Counted from the first letter of the stretch, positions 1-12,745 are shown. The stretch: DNA of 31,770 bases from Prosthecobacter debontii (GCA_945883455.1 CAMCXJ010000003.1:1-31770); one strand, 5' to 3'. Numbers and translations: made by a program. The notes: generated by a model not told the origin, from the letters alone.

Positions 1-2
1 AA

Positions 3-1100
3 AAGGACGAGGTAATCCGCGAGGTGGAGGAGATGCTGGAGTCCTACGAAGGGATCGCGAGCGCCTACAGCGATTCGGGCTCCACCTCCGACGAACTGCT
101 CATCACGATACGCCCGGAAGGCGAAGCGCTCGGCCTCACGCAGCTCGACCTTTCCCGCCAGGTGCGCGGCGCGTTTTTCGGGGAACAGGCGCAGCGTGTG
201 CAGCGGGATAGGGACGACGTCCGGGTAATGATACGCATGCCGCTCGCGGAACGGGAATCGCTCTCCACCCTTGATCAGCTCCGCATCCGCACGCCCTCCG
301 GCGGTGAGGCTCCTTTCCCCACCGTCGCGAACGCGAACTTTGTGAAAGGCCGATCCAGCATCGACCGCATCGACGGCGCGCAGGTCACCACCGTCACTGC
401 GGAGCCGGTCGATGAGAACACCGATGTCGTGGCCATCTCGCGCGCCCTTGCCCCGGAATTGGATAGGATACTGAACGCCCGGCCCGAGCTTACATGGCGC
501 TACGCCGGCTACGTCTCCGACCATGAGGAAACGAAAAAGCGCTCGATCTACGGCGGGCTCGCGCTGTTTTTCGCGCTTTACGCATTACTAGCCATCCCTT
601 TCCGCTCCCTCTACCAACCGTTTTTCGTAATGCTCGCCGTTCCCTTCGGCATCATCGGCGCGCTTTTCGGTCATATCATCCTCGATATCACGCCCTCGTA
701 TCTTTCCATCTTCGGCATCCTCGCCCTCGCCGGGGTGGTGGTGAACGACTCGCTGGTGATGGTGGATTTCATCAACCAGAAAGTGCGCGCCGGGGAGGAT
801 CTGCATGAGTCAGTCATTCAGTCCGGCACGCGCCGCTTCCGCCCGATTTTCCTCACCTCCGCCACTACCTTCGCCGGGCTGCTGCCGCTCATTTTCGACC
901 GCTCCCTGCAAGCCCAGTTCCTCATCCCCATGGCGGTGTCGCTGGCCTTCGGCATCCTTTTCGCCACCGCTATCACGCTCTACCTGATCCCCTGCTCATA
1001 CCTTGCGGCGGAGGAGATACGCATCCACCTTGGCAAAGGGTGGTATTGGTGGAGAAATCCTTCCGGGAAGCACTTGGCGGCCACTGAAAGCGCGCACTAG
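3..1100 (+). CDS. RND-family efflux transporter, C-terminal part (5' truncated by window edge)
   Basis: This is the C-terminal third of an inner-membrane RND (AcrB/MexB-like) proton-driven exporter, which would work with a periplasmic adaptor and outer-membrane channel. The frame is already open at base 3 (K-D-E-V-I-R-E before the first GTG at 24), so the true start is upstream of the window. What is seen is a periplasmic porter-domain tail (roughly residues 1-170), then a transmembrane block beginning around GLALFFALYALLAIPF, the typical TM motif GILALAGVVVNDSLVMVDFI, and the RRFRPIFLTSATTFAGLLPL segment that is characteristic of RND permeases. It ends about 40 residues after the last TM helix. 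The substrate cannot be told. No partner gene is visible downstream, so the adaptor, if linked, lies upstream. Confidence 0.9.
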   Translation, partial: KDEVIREVEEMLESYEGIASAYSDSGSTSDELLITIRPEGEALGLTQLDLSRQVRGAFFGEQAQRVQRDRDDVRVMIRMPLAERESLSTLDQLRIRTPSGGEAPFPTVANANFVKGRSSIDRIDGAQVTTVTAEPVDENTDVVAISRALAPELDRILNARPELTWRYAGYVSDHEETKKRSIYGGLALFFALYALLAIPFRSLYQPFFVMLAVPFGIIGALFGHIILDITPSYLSIFGILALAGVVVNDSLVMVDFINQKVRAGEDLHESVIQSGTRRFRPIFLTSATTFAGLLPLIFDRSLQAQFLIPMAVSLAFGILFATAITLYLIPCSYLAAEEIRIHLGKGWYWWRNPSGKHLAATESAH

Positions 1101-1316
1101 AGCGCGATTGCCGGTTCCTGGAATGGCCAAAGCCCGAAACAGCCCGGCGGGGATTGCCTAAGGCACCAACCCGCAGGAACGGACAGGCCGCCCCCCGGGG
1201 AGAGGCCACCTCGAACGGTTCGCATCCCGTAGCGGATGAAGCGATGCCGCCTCCCCGGCCTGCTTGCGGCTCATTTACCTTTTGCCATACGGCCCCGAAT
1301 GCGGGAGGATGAAGCC

Positions 1317-2057
1317 ATGAAACGTTTGGCATTCATCGCGGCGGTCGCTTTGCTGGGAGCTGGTTCCGTGTTCGCGGAGCCGCGCGTTTTCACGAACGCA
1401 GATGGCAAGACCCTGAAGGCGGAAATATTCTCCGTAATCGACGACAAGGTCGTATTGAAGCTCCCCAACACCAACACAGCCACCGTCCCCCTGAAATCGC
1501 TTTCGGCGGATGACCAGGCCTACATCGCGGAGTGGTGGAAGGAGAACAAGGACAAGCTTAAGCCGATGGACGTGACGCTCACGGTCTCGAAGAAAACGGA
1601 ACGCATCGACAGGAAAGTCACCCGCTCGGGGGGGGCGGGCAATGCACGGCCGGGCCAATACGTGTCCAGCGAGATCGTGAAAAAACTGACCATCGATGAG
1701 TTCCATTACACCGGCGAGCTGAAAAGCTACGTAAAAAAAGACGTTTCCGACATCGCGGTAGTCTACACGATATACAAACGAGTCAGTAAATCAGACAAGG
1801 CAGGTTCGGAAACGAAAGTGGAGGAAATCAGCGGCGAGGCGCTCGTCCGGCGGTTGGAAGCGCACGGCAAGGCGACTTTCGAAACGGACATTGTCCGCTG
1901 CGAGGATAGCTCCCAGACGGGCGGGAACCTTCCTCGCGAATACAAAAGGGAAACGATTCTTGGTGTCGTCTTCGAACTCAGCTCGGGCGGCGAGGATTTC
2001 CTCAAGCAAAGCGCTCCGGAGAACCTTGCCGAGCACCTTGAGGAAAATGATAAGTAA
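1317..2057 (+). CDS. Exported SHD1 (SLA1 homology domain 1) protein of unknown function
   Basis: The 246-residue protein starts with a clean Sec signal peptide (MKRLAFIAAVALLGAGSVFA, cleavage likely after FA). The next ~50 residues (FTNADGKTLKAEIFSV...VVLKLPN...VPLKSLSADDQAYI..W) match the SHD1 fold, which is abundant in exported proteins of Verrucomicrobia and Planctomycetes. The rest is a beta-rich, charged region that I do not recognise. I chose the ATG at 1317 over an in-frame upstream start at 1236 because it has GGGAGG 8 bases upstream and gives the signal peptide at the N-terminus. The protein is likely periplasmic or surface located. It ends 4 bases before the preferred folC start, so the two may be cotranscribed, but no functional link is evident. 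Confidence 0.8.
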   Translation: MKRLAFIAAVALLGAGSVFAEPRVFTNADGKTLKAEIFSVIDDKVVLKLPNTNTATVPLKSLSADDQAYIAEWWKENKDKLKPMDVTLTVSKKTERIDRKVTRSGGAGNARPGQYVSSEIVKKLTIDEFHYTGELKSYVKKDVSDIAVVYTIYKRVSKSDKAGSETKVEEISGEALVRRLEAHGKATFETDIVRCEDSSQTGGNLPREYKRETILGVVFELSSGGEDFLKQSAPENLAEHLEENDK

Positions 2058-2061
2058 CCGC

Positions 2062-3279
2062 ATGCACTACGCGGAAGCGATCCATTGGTTGTTCGGGACG
2101 CAGCAGTTCGGCATAAAGCTGGGGCTGGACGGCCCGCGGCATTTGCTCAAGGAGTTCCTCGCGTTTCCAAAGCACGGCATAAAAGTCGCGCATGTGGCGG
2201 GGACGAACGGCAAGGGTAGCACCTGCGCGATGATGGATCGCGTGGCGCGCGCCTGCGGGAAGAGGACGGGGCTTTTCACCTCGCCGCACCTGATCGACTA
2301 TCGGGAGCGGATGCGGGTTTCCGGCGAGATGATATCCGAGAAACGCTGCGCGGAACTGTTGAGTGAGGCGCGCGCGGTCTGCGAAAAGCTGGAGACGCAT
2401 CCGACCTTTTTCGAGATCACGCTGGCAGTGGCGATGCGCTGGTTCAATGAGTGCGAATGCGAACTCATCATCCTAGAAACGGGCATGGGCGGGCGCCTTG
2501 ACGCGACGACAGCGGTGCCGGCGGATGTCTGCGTGATCACGCCGATCGGGATGGATCACACGCAGTGGCTTGGCGATACGCTTGGCAAGATCGCGGCGGA
2601 GAAAGCCGGGATTTTCCTAGAGGGCGTGCCCGCCTTTTCCTCACCGCAGGAACCCGAGGCGCATCAGGTGCTGGAAAAGGAAGCGAACGAGAGAAGGTCG
2701 CCGCTGCGGTTCATCGAGGAACCGCTGGAGGGATACGGCATCGCTCTGGCGGGCACGCACCAGAAATGGAACGCGGCGCTAGCCCTCGCGGCGTTGCATT
2801 CGCTGGGTTTGCGGCTGGGTAAGGAAAGCGTGGTGGAGGGGCTGGGAAAAGTCTCCTGGCCCGGGAGGTTCGAGCGGATTTCATCGGACGGCATCGAGGT
2901 GATCCTCGACGGCGCACACAATCCCCACGCCGGAAAAGTTCTGCGGGAAACATGGCTCGCGGAGATCGGTGCGGGGAAAGGCACCTTGGTGTTCGGCGCT
3001 GTCGAGTCGAAGGATGTCACCGGCATCCTCGCCGAGCTGCGCGGGCTGACAGAACGGATGTTGTTCTGCCAAGTGGGAACGACGCGCGGCCTGCCCACCG
3101 ATGAGCTGGTGAAATGCCTGCCCGGCGGCGAACGCGCGGAATGCTTCCCGAACTTTTCCCAAGCGATGCAAGCCGCGCGGATTTACGGCGGTCCCATCCT
3201 CATCGCCGGGTCGCTGTTTCTAGTGGGAGAGGCAAGGGCGGAACTATTGGGAGGCGAATTCCTGGCGAGCGCGCAGTAG
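2062..3279 (+). CDS. folC: Bifunctional folylpolyglutamate synthase / dihydrofolate synthase
   Basis: FolC is the cytosolic ATP-dependent ligase that adds glutamate to dihydropteroate and to reduced folates. The 405-residue product has the family hallmarks in order: the P-loop HVAGTNGKGSTCAMM, the GRLDATTAV segment, ITPIGMDHTQWLGDT with the metal-binding His, the KAGI block, PGRFE and ILDGAHNP in the C-terminal glutamate ligase domain. Length is normal for the family. The start is uncertain: ATG 2062 (MHYAEAIHWLF) matches the usual FolC N-terminus and lies 4 bases after the preceding stop, whereas ATG 2047 overlaps the preceding gene by 11 bases. Neither has an ideally spaced Shine-Dalgarno; GAGGA at 2040-2044 is too close to one and too far from the other. 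Confidence 0.93.
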   Translation: MHYAEAIHWLFGTQQFGIKLGLDGPRHLLKEFLAFPKHGIKVAHVAGTNGKGSTCAMMDRVARACGKRTGLFTSPHLIDYRERMRVSGEMISEKRCAELLSEARAVCEKLETHPTFFEITLAVAMRWFNECECELIILETGMGGRLDATTAVPADVCVITPIGMDHTQWLGDTLGKIAAEKAGIFLEGVPAFSSPQEPEAHQVLEKEANERRSPLRFIEEPLEGYGIALAGTHQKWNAALALAALHSLGLRLGKESVVEGLGKVSWPGRFERISSDGIEVILDGAHNPHAGKVLRETWLAEIGAGKGTLVFGAVESKDVTGILAELRGLTERMLFCQVGTTRGLPTDELVKCLPGGERAECFPNFSQAMQAARIYGGPILIAGSLFLVGEARAELLGGEFLASAQ

Positions 3280-3282
3280 GAA

Positions 3283-3310
3283 ACCTGAAACTCTAAATTT
3301 TAAACTCCAA
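3283..3310. repeat. Four tandem degenerate heptamers, consensus ACYYYAA, downstream of folC
   Basis: Four successive 7-base units occupy this interval in strict phase, each beginning AC or AT and ending AA; the last unit is ACTCCAA. A four-unit array with the same phase, length and identical final unit lies at 4286-4313 on the other side of ftsY. The array sits in the 3' gap between folC (+) and ftsY (-), which converge here. Confidence 0.6.
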
Positions 3311-3336
3311 TGAGGAGGAAGAATTCAGGGGATTGG

Positions 3337-3371
3337 CTTTGCGACCCTTTGCGGCCTCTGCGGCTTTGCGG
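3337..3371. repeat. Tandem ~9-bp GC-rich repeat (CCTTTGCGG-like) in the folC-ftsY gap
   Basis: About four imperfect copies of a 9-base unit (CTTTGCGAC, CCTTTGCGG, CCTCTGCGG, CTTTGCGG) run head to tail between the heptamer array and the ftsY stop. It could be a short structured 3' element or a simple-sequence relic. There is no inverted arm and no T-tract, so I do not call it a terminator. Confidence 0.5.
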
Positions 3372-3402
3372 TGAAAAGAAAAACCTAACGGGGATTTCAC
3401 GA

Positions 3403-4254
3403 TCAGAGCACATCCGATACGAAGCGCTCTTTCTCGAAAATCGAGAACGCCTCCGGCTCCTCGCCGGTGCCGATGAACCGGGGGGCGATGCCGAGCTGGT
3501 CGAAGATCGTGAAAGCGATCCCGCCTTTGCCGGAGCCGTCGAGCTTGGTGATGATCAGGCCGTCGAGCGGGCAGGCCTTGTGGAATTCCTTGGCTTGGTT
3601 GAGCGCGTTCGAGCCGGTGCTGGCATCGACGACAAGTAGGGTGAGGTGCGGCGCGGCCTCGTCCTGCTTGGCAATGGTGCGGCGGATTTTTCCCAGCTCC
3701 TCCATGAGATTGTGGCGGGTGTGGATGCGCCCGGCGGTGTCGCAGATCAGGAAATCGGCTTTCGCCTCGATGGCGCGCTGGTGGGCGTTGAAGCAGACGG
3801 CGGAGGGGTCGGAATTGGCCTTCCCCGTGACGACCTCTAGCCCGAGGCGGTCGCCCCAGCGCTGGAGCTGCTCTACGGCGGCGGCGCGGAAGGTGTCGGC
3901 GGCGGCGAGGATCACAGAGTGGCCGCGCTTGTTCAGCCACAGGCCGAGCTTCGCGGAGGAGGTGGTTTTCCCGGTGCCGTTCACGCCGACTACTAGAATT
4001 ACCGTAGGTTTTCCGTCGGCGCGGGGAGCCGGGGCGGGGGAGTCCTCGGGCAGGATCTTGGAGAGGCGTTTGCGCGTGACCTCCACGACATCGTCGGCGG
4101 TGACCTCGCGCCCGAGGTCGTAGAGCTCGTCCACAATGCCGGTGCTGAGTTTCGCGCCGAGGTCGGCGGCGATAAGGTTCGCCTCGAGCTCGTCCCAATC
4201 AACCTCCGCCTGGTTGGTGATCTGTTTGAAGAGCTTTTTAAAGAAACCTGCCAT
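3403..4254 (-). CDS. ftsY: Signal recognition particle receptor FtsY
   Basis: FtsY is the SRP receptor GTPase that docks ribosome-nascent chain-SRP complexes at the inner membrane. The 283-residue protein begins MAGFFKKLFKQ, a short basic amphipathic helix, followed by the four-helix N domain and then the G domain. Visible GTPase elements are G1 GVNGTGKTTSSAKLG, the DTFRAAA insertion-box segment, DTAGRIHTRHNL (G3), TKLDGSGKGG (G4) and the closing IGTGE. The long acidic A domain found in E. coli is absent, as in many bacteria, so membrane binding must rely on the N-terminal helix. The gene is divergent from mutL (110-bp gap) and convergent with folC. Confidence 0.95.
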   Translation of the reverse strand: MAGFFKKLFKQITNQAEVDWDELEANLIAADLGAKLSTGIVDELYDLGREVTADDVVEVTRKRLSKILPEDSPAPAPRADGKPTVILVVGVNGTGKTTSSAKLGLWLNKRGHSVILAAADTFRAAAVEQLQRWGDRLGLEVVTGKANSDPSAVCFNAHQRAIEAKADFLICDTAGRIHTRHNLMEELGKIRRTIAKQDEAAPHLTLLVVDASTGSNALNQAKEFHKACPLDGLIITKLDGSGKGGIAFTIFDQLGIAPRFIGTGEEPEAFSIFEKERFVSDVL

Positions 4255-4285
4255 GGCTGCGCGGGAGGCTAAATGGGGATGGGAA

Positions 4286-4313
4286 ACTTTAAACCCTAAA
4301 CTTTAAACTCCAA
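4286..4313. repeat. Four tandem degenerate heptamers, consensus ACYYYAA, between ftsY and mutL
   Basis: Four 7-base units (the first and third are both ACTTTAA; the last is ACTCCAA) lie in the 110-bp divergent gap. They match the 3283-3310 array in unit length, unit number, phase and final unit, and both arrays are followed by a purine-rich GGAAG/GAGGAGG stretch. They lie where the ftsY and mutL promoters should be. Confidence 0.6.
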
Positions 4314-4364
4314 GGAAGAGGCTTCGGGGTTGCGGGATCTGACGGCGCTCGGCTAAATGGAGCC

Positions 4365-6056
4365 ATGCCACTAGTGAAAATCCTGCCCGATATCCTCGCC
4401 AGCCAGGTGGCGGCGGGGGAGGTGGTGGAGCGTCCGGCCAGTGTGGTGAAGGAGCTGGTGGAAAACAGCATCGACGCGGGGGCGAAGACGGTGACGGTCG
4501 ATATCGAGCGCGGCGGCGTGGGGCTGATCCGGGTGGCGGACGACGGTTGTGGGATGGCGCGGGAGGATGCGCTGCTTTCGCTCGAAAGGCATGCCACCAG
4601 CAAGCTGCGAACGGCGGCGGAGCTGGCTTCGGTGCTGACCTTGGGCTTTCGCGGGGAAGCGGTGCCAAGCATTGCGAGCGTGGCGAAGTTCCGCATGCTC
4701 ACGCGGCGGGCGGAGGATGTTTCCGGGACGGAAATCATCGTGGATGGAGGCAAAGTGCGCGATGTGCGCGATGCGGGCGGCGCTCCGGGGACGGTGATCG
4801 AGGCGAGGAGTTTGTTTTTCAATATGCCCGCGCGGCGGAAATTCATGCGGGCGGAAAGCACCGAGGCGGCGCACGTGGAGCAGCAGATCCGGCTGCATGC
4901 GCTCGCCGCTCCGGGGGTGAGTTTCCGTTTCCGGAAGGACGACAAAGTGGTCTTCGATCTGCCCGGCGTAACGAACGCGGTGGATCGCGTGCGGCAGATC
5001 GTCGGCAACGAGCTTGGCGGTGAGCTGGTGGCGGTGCCGGAGCGGCTTGCCCCGGGGATGAGCGTAAGCGGTTTTTTACTGCCCGCGAAGCATGCGCGGA
5101 AAGGGCGGCGGCATCAGTTTATTTTCCTCAACGGTAGGGCCATCGAGGACTCGGCGGTGACGAAGGGATTAGCAGAGGGTTTCCGAGGCAATCTCCAGGA
5201 AGGCCTGCATCCGGCGGCGTGGCTGTGGCTGGAAATGGAGCCGCAGCTGGTGGATGTGAACGTGCATCCGGCGAAACGCGAGGTGCGCTTCCACCGCCCC
5301 TTCGAGGTGCGCGATCTGATTTCACAAACGGTGGCGGATTGCCTGCGCCCGGCTCCCGTGAAACGCCCCGAGCCGCCGCGGGAAACAAACACCCCACCCG
5401 AGACTCGCCCGACATTTCACTCCCATCAGCCGGAACTCGTTTCCGTCCCGTCCGTGGAAACCCCGGTCACTCCGAAACGCCGCGCTCCGGATTTCCGGAT
5501 CATCGGGATGCTGCAGGAACGCTACGTGATCATGGAAAGCGCCGACGGCCTCGTCCTTTTCGACCCCAAGGCGGCGCGCGAACGAATCCTTTTCGAGAAA
5601 CTATCGAACGGCCGCACAGAGGGCATGGAAACGCAGAGCCTCCTGGTGCCGCTGCTTTTCGAGCTGGATCCGCGCGATCTGGATGTGCTACTCCGCGAGC
5701 GCATGGCGTTGCTGGAGGCCGGGATCGAGGTCGAGGCTTTCGGTGGAAACACCCTGCAGGTCCGCAGCCTCCCCGCCTGCGTGTCCATGGGTGATCCGCA
5801 CGGCTTTCTCGATGACCTGCTCGAGGAATTGCTCCACGGTCCGGCCGCGGCGGGCAGGTTCGCGTTCGATCGAATTGCAAAAGCGGTAGCCATGAAAGCC
5901 GCCCAGCGCGTGACGCCGCGCCTCGCCGAAGCCGCCGCGCTACTGGAGGAGCTTTTCCATTGCGATCTGCCATACTGCGGCGCGGACGGACGCCCGAGCC
6001 TGACGGAATACAACCGCAAGGACATCGACCGCCGCTTCGGCATAGGCAGGGGCTGA
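4365..6056 (+). CDS. mutL: DNA mismatch repair protein MutL with degenerate endonuclease motifs
   Basis: MutL is the GHKL ATPase that couples MutS mismatch recognition to strand removal. The N-terminal ATPase domain is intact: VVKELVENSIDAGA (general base E30, metal ligand N34), DDGCGM, the RHATSKL loop and TLGFRGEA. A proline-rich linker (about residues 330-375) leads to the C-terminal dimerisation domain. There the endonuclease signature DQHAxxExxxxE is replaced by DPKAARERILFE (from D400), the usual CPHGRP is CGADGRP (from C538), and the ACR-type cysteine motif reads AMK. Length (563 aa) is slightly short of E. coli MutL. The likely start is ATG 4365, with GGAG close upstream. The protein is predicted to lack its own nicking activity, as in gamma-proteobacterial MutL. 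Confidence 0.95.
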   Translation: MPLVKILPDILASQVAAGEVVERPASVVKELVENSIDAGAKTVTVDIERGGVGLIRVADDGCGMAREDALLSLERHATSKLRTAAELASVLTLGFRGEAVPSIASVAKFRMLTRRAEDVSGTEIIVDGGKVRDVRDAGGAPGTVIEARSLFFNMPARRKFMRAESTEAAHVEQQIRLHALAAPGVSFRFRKDDKVVFDLPGVTNAVDRVRQIVGNELGGELVAVPERLAPGMSVSGFLLPAKHARKGRRHQFIFLNGRAIEDSAVTKGLAEGFRGNLQEGLHPAAWLWLEMEPQLVDVNVHPAKREVRFHRPFEVRDLISQTVADCLRPAPVKRPEPPRETNTPPETRPTFHSHQPELVSVPSVETPVTPKRRAPDFRIIGMLQERYVIMESADGLVLFDPKAARERILFEKLSNGRTEGMETQSLLVPLLFELDPRDLDVLLRERMALLEAGIEVEAFGGNTLQVRSLPACVSMGDPHGFLDDLLEELLHGPAAAGRFAFDRIAKAVAMKAAQRVTPRLAEAAALLEELFHCDLPYCGADGRPSLTEYNRKDIDRRFGIGRG

Positions 6057-6067
6057 GGTTTATCCAG

Positions 6068-6100
6068 GCGGCTGTGCTCCTAACGTCCGCTCACAGCCGC
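6068..6100. terminator. Possible bidirectional hairpin between convergent mutL and a RelE-like gene
   Basis: A perfect 9-bp inverted repeat (GCGGCTGTG at 6068-6076, CACAGCCGC at 6092-6100) with a 15-base loop lies between the mutL stop and the 3' end of the minus-strand gene, whose stop codon is inside the right arm. The convergent layout suits a shared terminator, but there is no T-tract on either side. Confidence 0.4.
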
Positions 6101-6453
6101 TTCGCGTTGCGGCCTTCGTCGATGAGTTTCCAGAAATGTTTGGAGCTGGCCAGGGCCTCGTCCTCGCCGAGGGGCATGTTCGAGCGGAACAGGAAATCGG
6201 AGAAGCTGCCCTTGTGGAGCACGCGGTGGACAATCACCGAGCCGTCCTTCACCTCAAAGTAAAAGCGGTAATCCTTCGCGCGGAAGCGGTGCATCACATG
6301 GCCGTCCCTTTCGAGTTTCCCGAACCTGTCGCCGCCTGATTTCGCAAGATCCTGCTCGGTGACACGGAACTCCTCCAGCAGCTCAAGCTGCTCCAAAGTC
6401 CCCAAGGCGGAGATCTCCGCGGCGCTGATTTCATTGAAAACGATTTGGAACAC
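6091..6453 (-). CDS. RelE/ParE-like small protein, apparently without a partner antitoxin
   Basis: This 120-residue protein has the layout of the RelE/ParE toxin fold. It starts with a strand and helix (MFQIVFNEISAAEISAL), followed by an F-G-K-L-E-R strand, then HRFRAKDYRFYFEVKDG and VIVHRVLHKGSFSDFLF, which resemble the R-x-x-DYR...VHRV core of the superfamily. The C-terminal extension (HFWKLIDEG) is less usual. I recall similar stand-alone proteins in Verrucomicrobia, but I cannot confirm this here. No antitoxin-like ORF is adjacent: mutL lies on one side and a 167-bp gap on the other. It may therefore be a domesticated RNase-like protein rather than an active toxin. Overlap of its 3' end with a hairpin arm suggests transcription stops there. 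Confidence 0.6.
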   Translation of the reverse strand: MFQIVFNEISAAEISALGTLEQLELLEEFRVTEQDLAKSGGDRFGKLERDGHVMHRFRAKDYRFYFEVKDGSVIVHRVLHKGSFSDFLFRSNMPLGEDEALASSKHFWKLIDEGRNAKRL

Positions 6454-6620
6454 GGGCGCAGACTACCCGCCGCCGCCCCACGCGGGAAAGAGCAAAAAAT
6501 GAACGGGGCGTTCGATTTCCATCCTCGCCTAGCAAACCGCCCATCTCCGATACTAATTCTACAAGACAGGTTTCTCCGCTAGCAATATGCGACAAGGTTC
6601 GGTGTTGATATTTTGGAAGC

Positions 6621-7874
6621 TTGGGGCAATCTGCGTCATTGAGAACCGCCTTGTTGCTATTATGGATCGCAGTAACTGGATGGGTTGCGGGGTATTGGCT
6701 GTTTAAGGGGCATTATGAACAGGCGTTGTGGTTTCTCTGGGTGTTGTTGCCTGTTTCACTCTGGAATGGTCGGCGTTTCTGGGATCTGTGGCGTGGAGTG
6801 CCGCAGGAATGGAGAGGCTGGTGGGTGCTTTTCTGGTCGCTGATCGTTTGGCAATTTCTGGTCACGGGTTTCCGCGCCGGACACTGGTGGCACGAACCAG
6901 GTGCCGGGAAGGATGCTCTCATGACCTTCGTTCTTGCCAGCGGCTTGGTGATAGTCGGGAGGAATGACCAAGCCCGTAGCTGGATGTGGAAAGGCGTTTT
7001 CGCAGCCGGATCAGCAGCAGTTCTGGCGAGTCTGCTCACGTTTTACACTGAGATTCAGATCAATGAGGAACGTTTCCGGCTATGCTGGCGCCGCTGGCCG
7101 GGCTTTGATGCGGTCACCACGGGTATCTTTACCGGGATGGCGCTAATGGTTGGATTAATCACCGGGGAAAACGCATCGCGCTGGTGGAAACCATGTTTCT
7201 GCGCCGCACTTGCGTTGCTGGGTTTCGGATTGGCGGCTAGCGAGTCGCGGGGGGCGCTGCTGGCGGTAATGGCTGGCGTGGCTTGGTGGCTGTTGAAAAA
7301 TATCCGCTCGTGGCTTCGTCTTGCTTGGCCGCTCTGTGGATTCGCAGCCTATTGGATCTTTACCGGCTTTACCGATCAGGGACGAAGCGGACTCGTGGAA
7401 CGGGGTTCCTCGGGTCGCTTTGACATTTATCGTAGCTATCTCTCCCAGATGGAGGGCTCCGATTGGGTGGTCGGCAAGGGGCAGGTTTGGATGCTTCCCG
7501 AAACTGTTCTGGGGTGGCTGGTACACCATCCGCATAACGCCTACCTTGGTCAACTCGCCGGATATGGGATCATCGGACTCATGATCATGCTTGTTGCGTT
7601 GGCTTGGGGCTTCATCAAGATTCGCAAGGCTCCGGAATCAACCATCCTCGTTTTTGGGCTAATGACTCTTTTGTTTGACGGGGGAATGGTTTTTTCGATG
7701 TTTTCAATCGCCCGCTGGGAAGCTCTCGTGGTAATGATTCCGCTCATGATAGGAGTGGCTGCGAGGGAAGCTGAACAAAATAGGAGCCAAGATGGGTTCA
7801 GGACATCCGTTTCACTCAAGCCCGCTAATTTTAGCCACCTCTTAAATAAGGAGCCATTTCCGGGCTCCGCCTAA
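6621..7874 (+). CDS. O-antigen ligase-like polytopic membrane protein (WaaL/Wzy_C family)
   Basis: The ~417-residue product is almost entirely transmembrane helices. It carries the O-antigen ligase/polymerase landmarks: ASESRGALLAVMAG on a helix, then a large periplasmic loop with GRFDIYRSYLSQM, and HHPHNAYLGQLAGYGIIGL, where the H-N motif is a conserved feature of the Wzy_C domain. It probably transfers or polymerises a surface glycan at the periplasmic face of the inner membrane. The start is uncertain: the frame is closed by TGA at 6606-6608 and no ATG follows, so TTG 6621 (taken here) or TTG 6639 are the options. The gene is AT-richer than its neighbours and has no glycan gene beside it, so it may have been acquired separately. 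Confidence 0.75.
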   Translation: MGQSASLRTALLLLWIAVTGWVAGYWLFKGHYEQALWFLWVLLPVSLWNGRRFWDLWRGVPQEWRGWWVLFWSLIVWQFLVTGFRAGHWWHEPGAGKDALMTFVLASGLVIVGRNDQARSWMWKGVFAAGSAAVLASLLTFYTEIQINEERFRLCWRRWPGFDAVTTGIFTGMALMVGLITGENASRWWKPCFCAALALLGFGLAASESRGALLAVMAGVAWWLLKNIRSWLRLAWPLCGFAAYWIFTGFTDQGRSGLVERGSSGRFDIYRSYLSQMEGSDWVVGKGQVWMLPETVLGWLVHHPHNAYLGQLAGYGIIGLMIMLVALAWGFIKIRKAPESTILVFGLMTLLFDGGMVFSMFSIARWEALVVMIPLMIGVAAREAEQNRSQDGFRTSVSLKPANFSHLLNKEPFPGSA

Positions 7875-7899
7875 GCACTATTTTCTTGCGAACTGGCAC

Positions 7900-7930
7900 T
7901 TGTTTTTTTTCGCCGCTTGCACGATATACT
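7900..7930 (+). promoter_or_regulatory. Candidate sigma70-type promoter for gltB
   Basis: TATACT at 7925-7930 is a good -10 element, 34 bases before the gltB ATG. The best -35 candidate is TTGTTT at 7900-7905 with a 19-base spacer, which is weak and long. It lies in the only gap between the membrane-protein gene and gltB. Confidence 0.35.
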
Positions 7931-7964
7931 CCTTCCGCTCCGCAACTCCCCTAGAACAAACCAT

Positions 7965-12635
<4,671 letters not shown>

Positions 12636-12640
12636 AGAAG

Positions 12641-12678
12641 ACTCAAGACTTGGAGACACAAGACACAAGACACAAGAC
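12641..12678 (+). repeat. Heptamer array (ACnCAAG units), left arm in the gltB-gltD gap
   Basis: Five units of consensus ACnCAAG (the second is 8 bases) follow the gltB stop by 5 bases; three consecutive units are identical ACACAAG. The same units occur on the opposite strand at 12746-12774, so the two arrays form a large imperfect inverted repeat. Confidence 0.75.
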
Positions 12679-12708
12679 GAAGATGAAGATGAAGATGAAG
12701 ATGAAGAA
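12679..12708. repeat. GAAGAT hexamer microsatellite in the gltB-gltD gap
   Basis: Four perfect GAAGAT units and a fifth GAAGAA unit lie between the two heptamer arms. The units are outside any credible gene, so copy-number change would alter only the spacer or hairpin loop between the arms. Confidence 0.8.
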
Positions 12709-12745
12709 TTGGCAAAATCCAATGGCTCGTGCGCAAGCATCCACT

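Noticed and set aside
1236..1316. Upstream in-frame extension of the SHD1 protein
   Set aside because: It would bury the signal peptide, while ATG 1317 has a well-placed GGGAGG.
12661..12710. Repeats between gltB and gltD as a CRISPR array
   Set aside because: Units are 6-8 bases with no unique spacers, and there are no cas genes.
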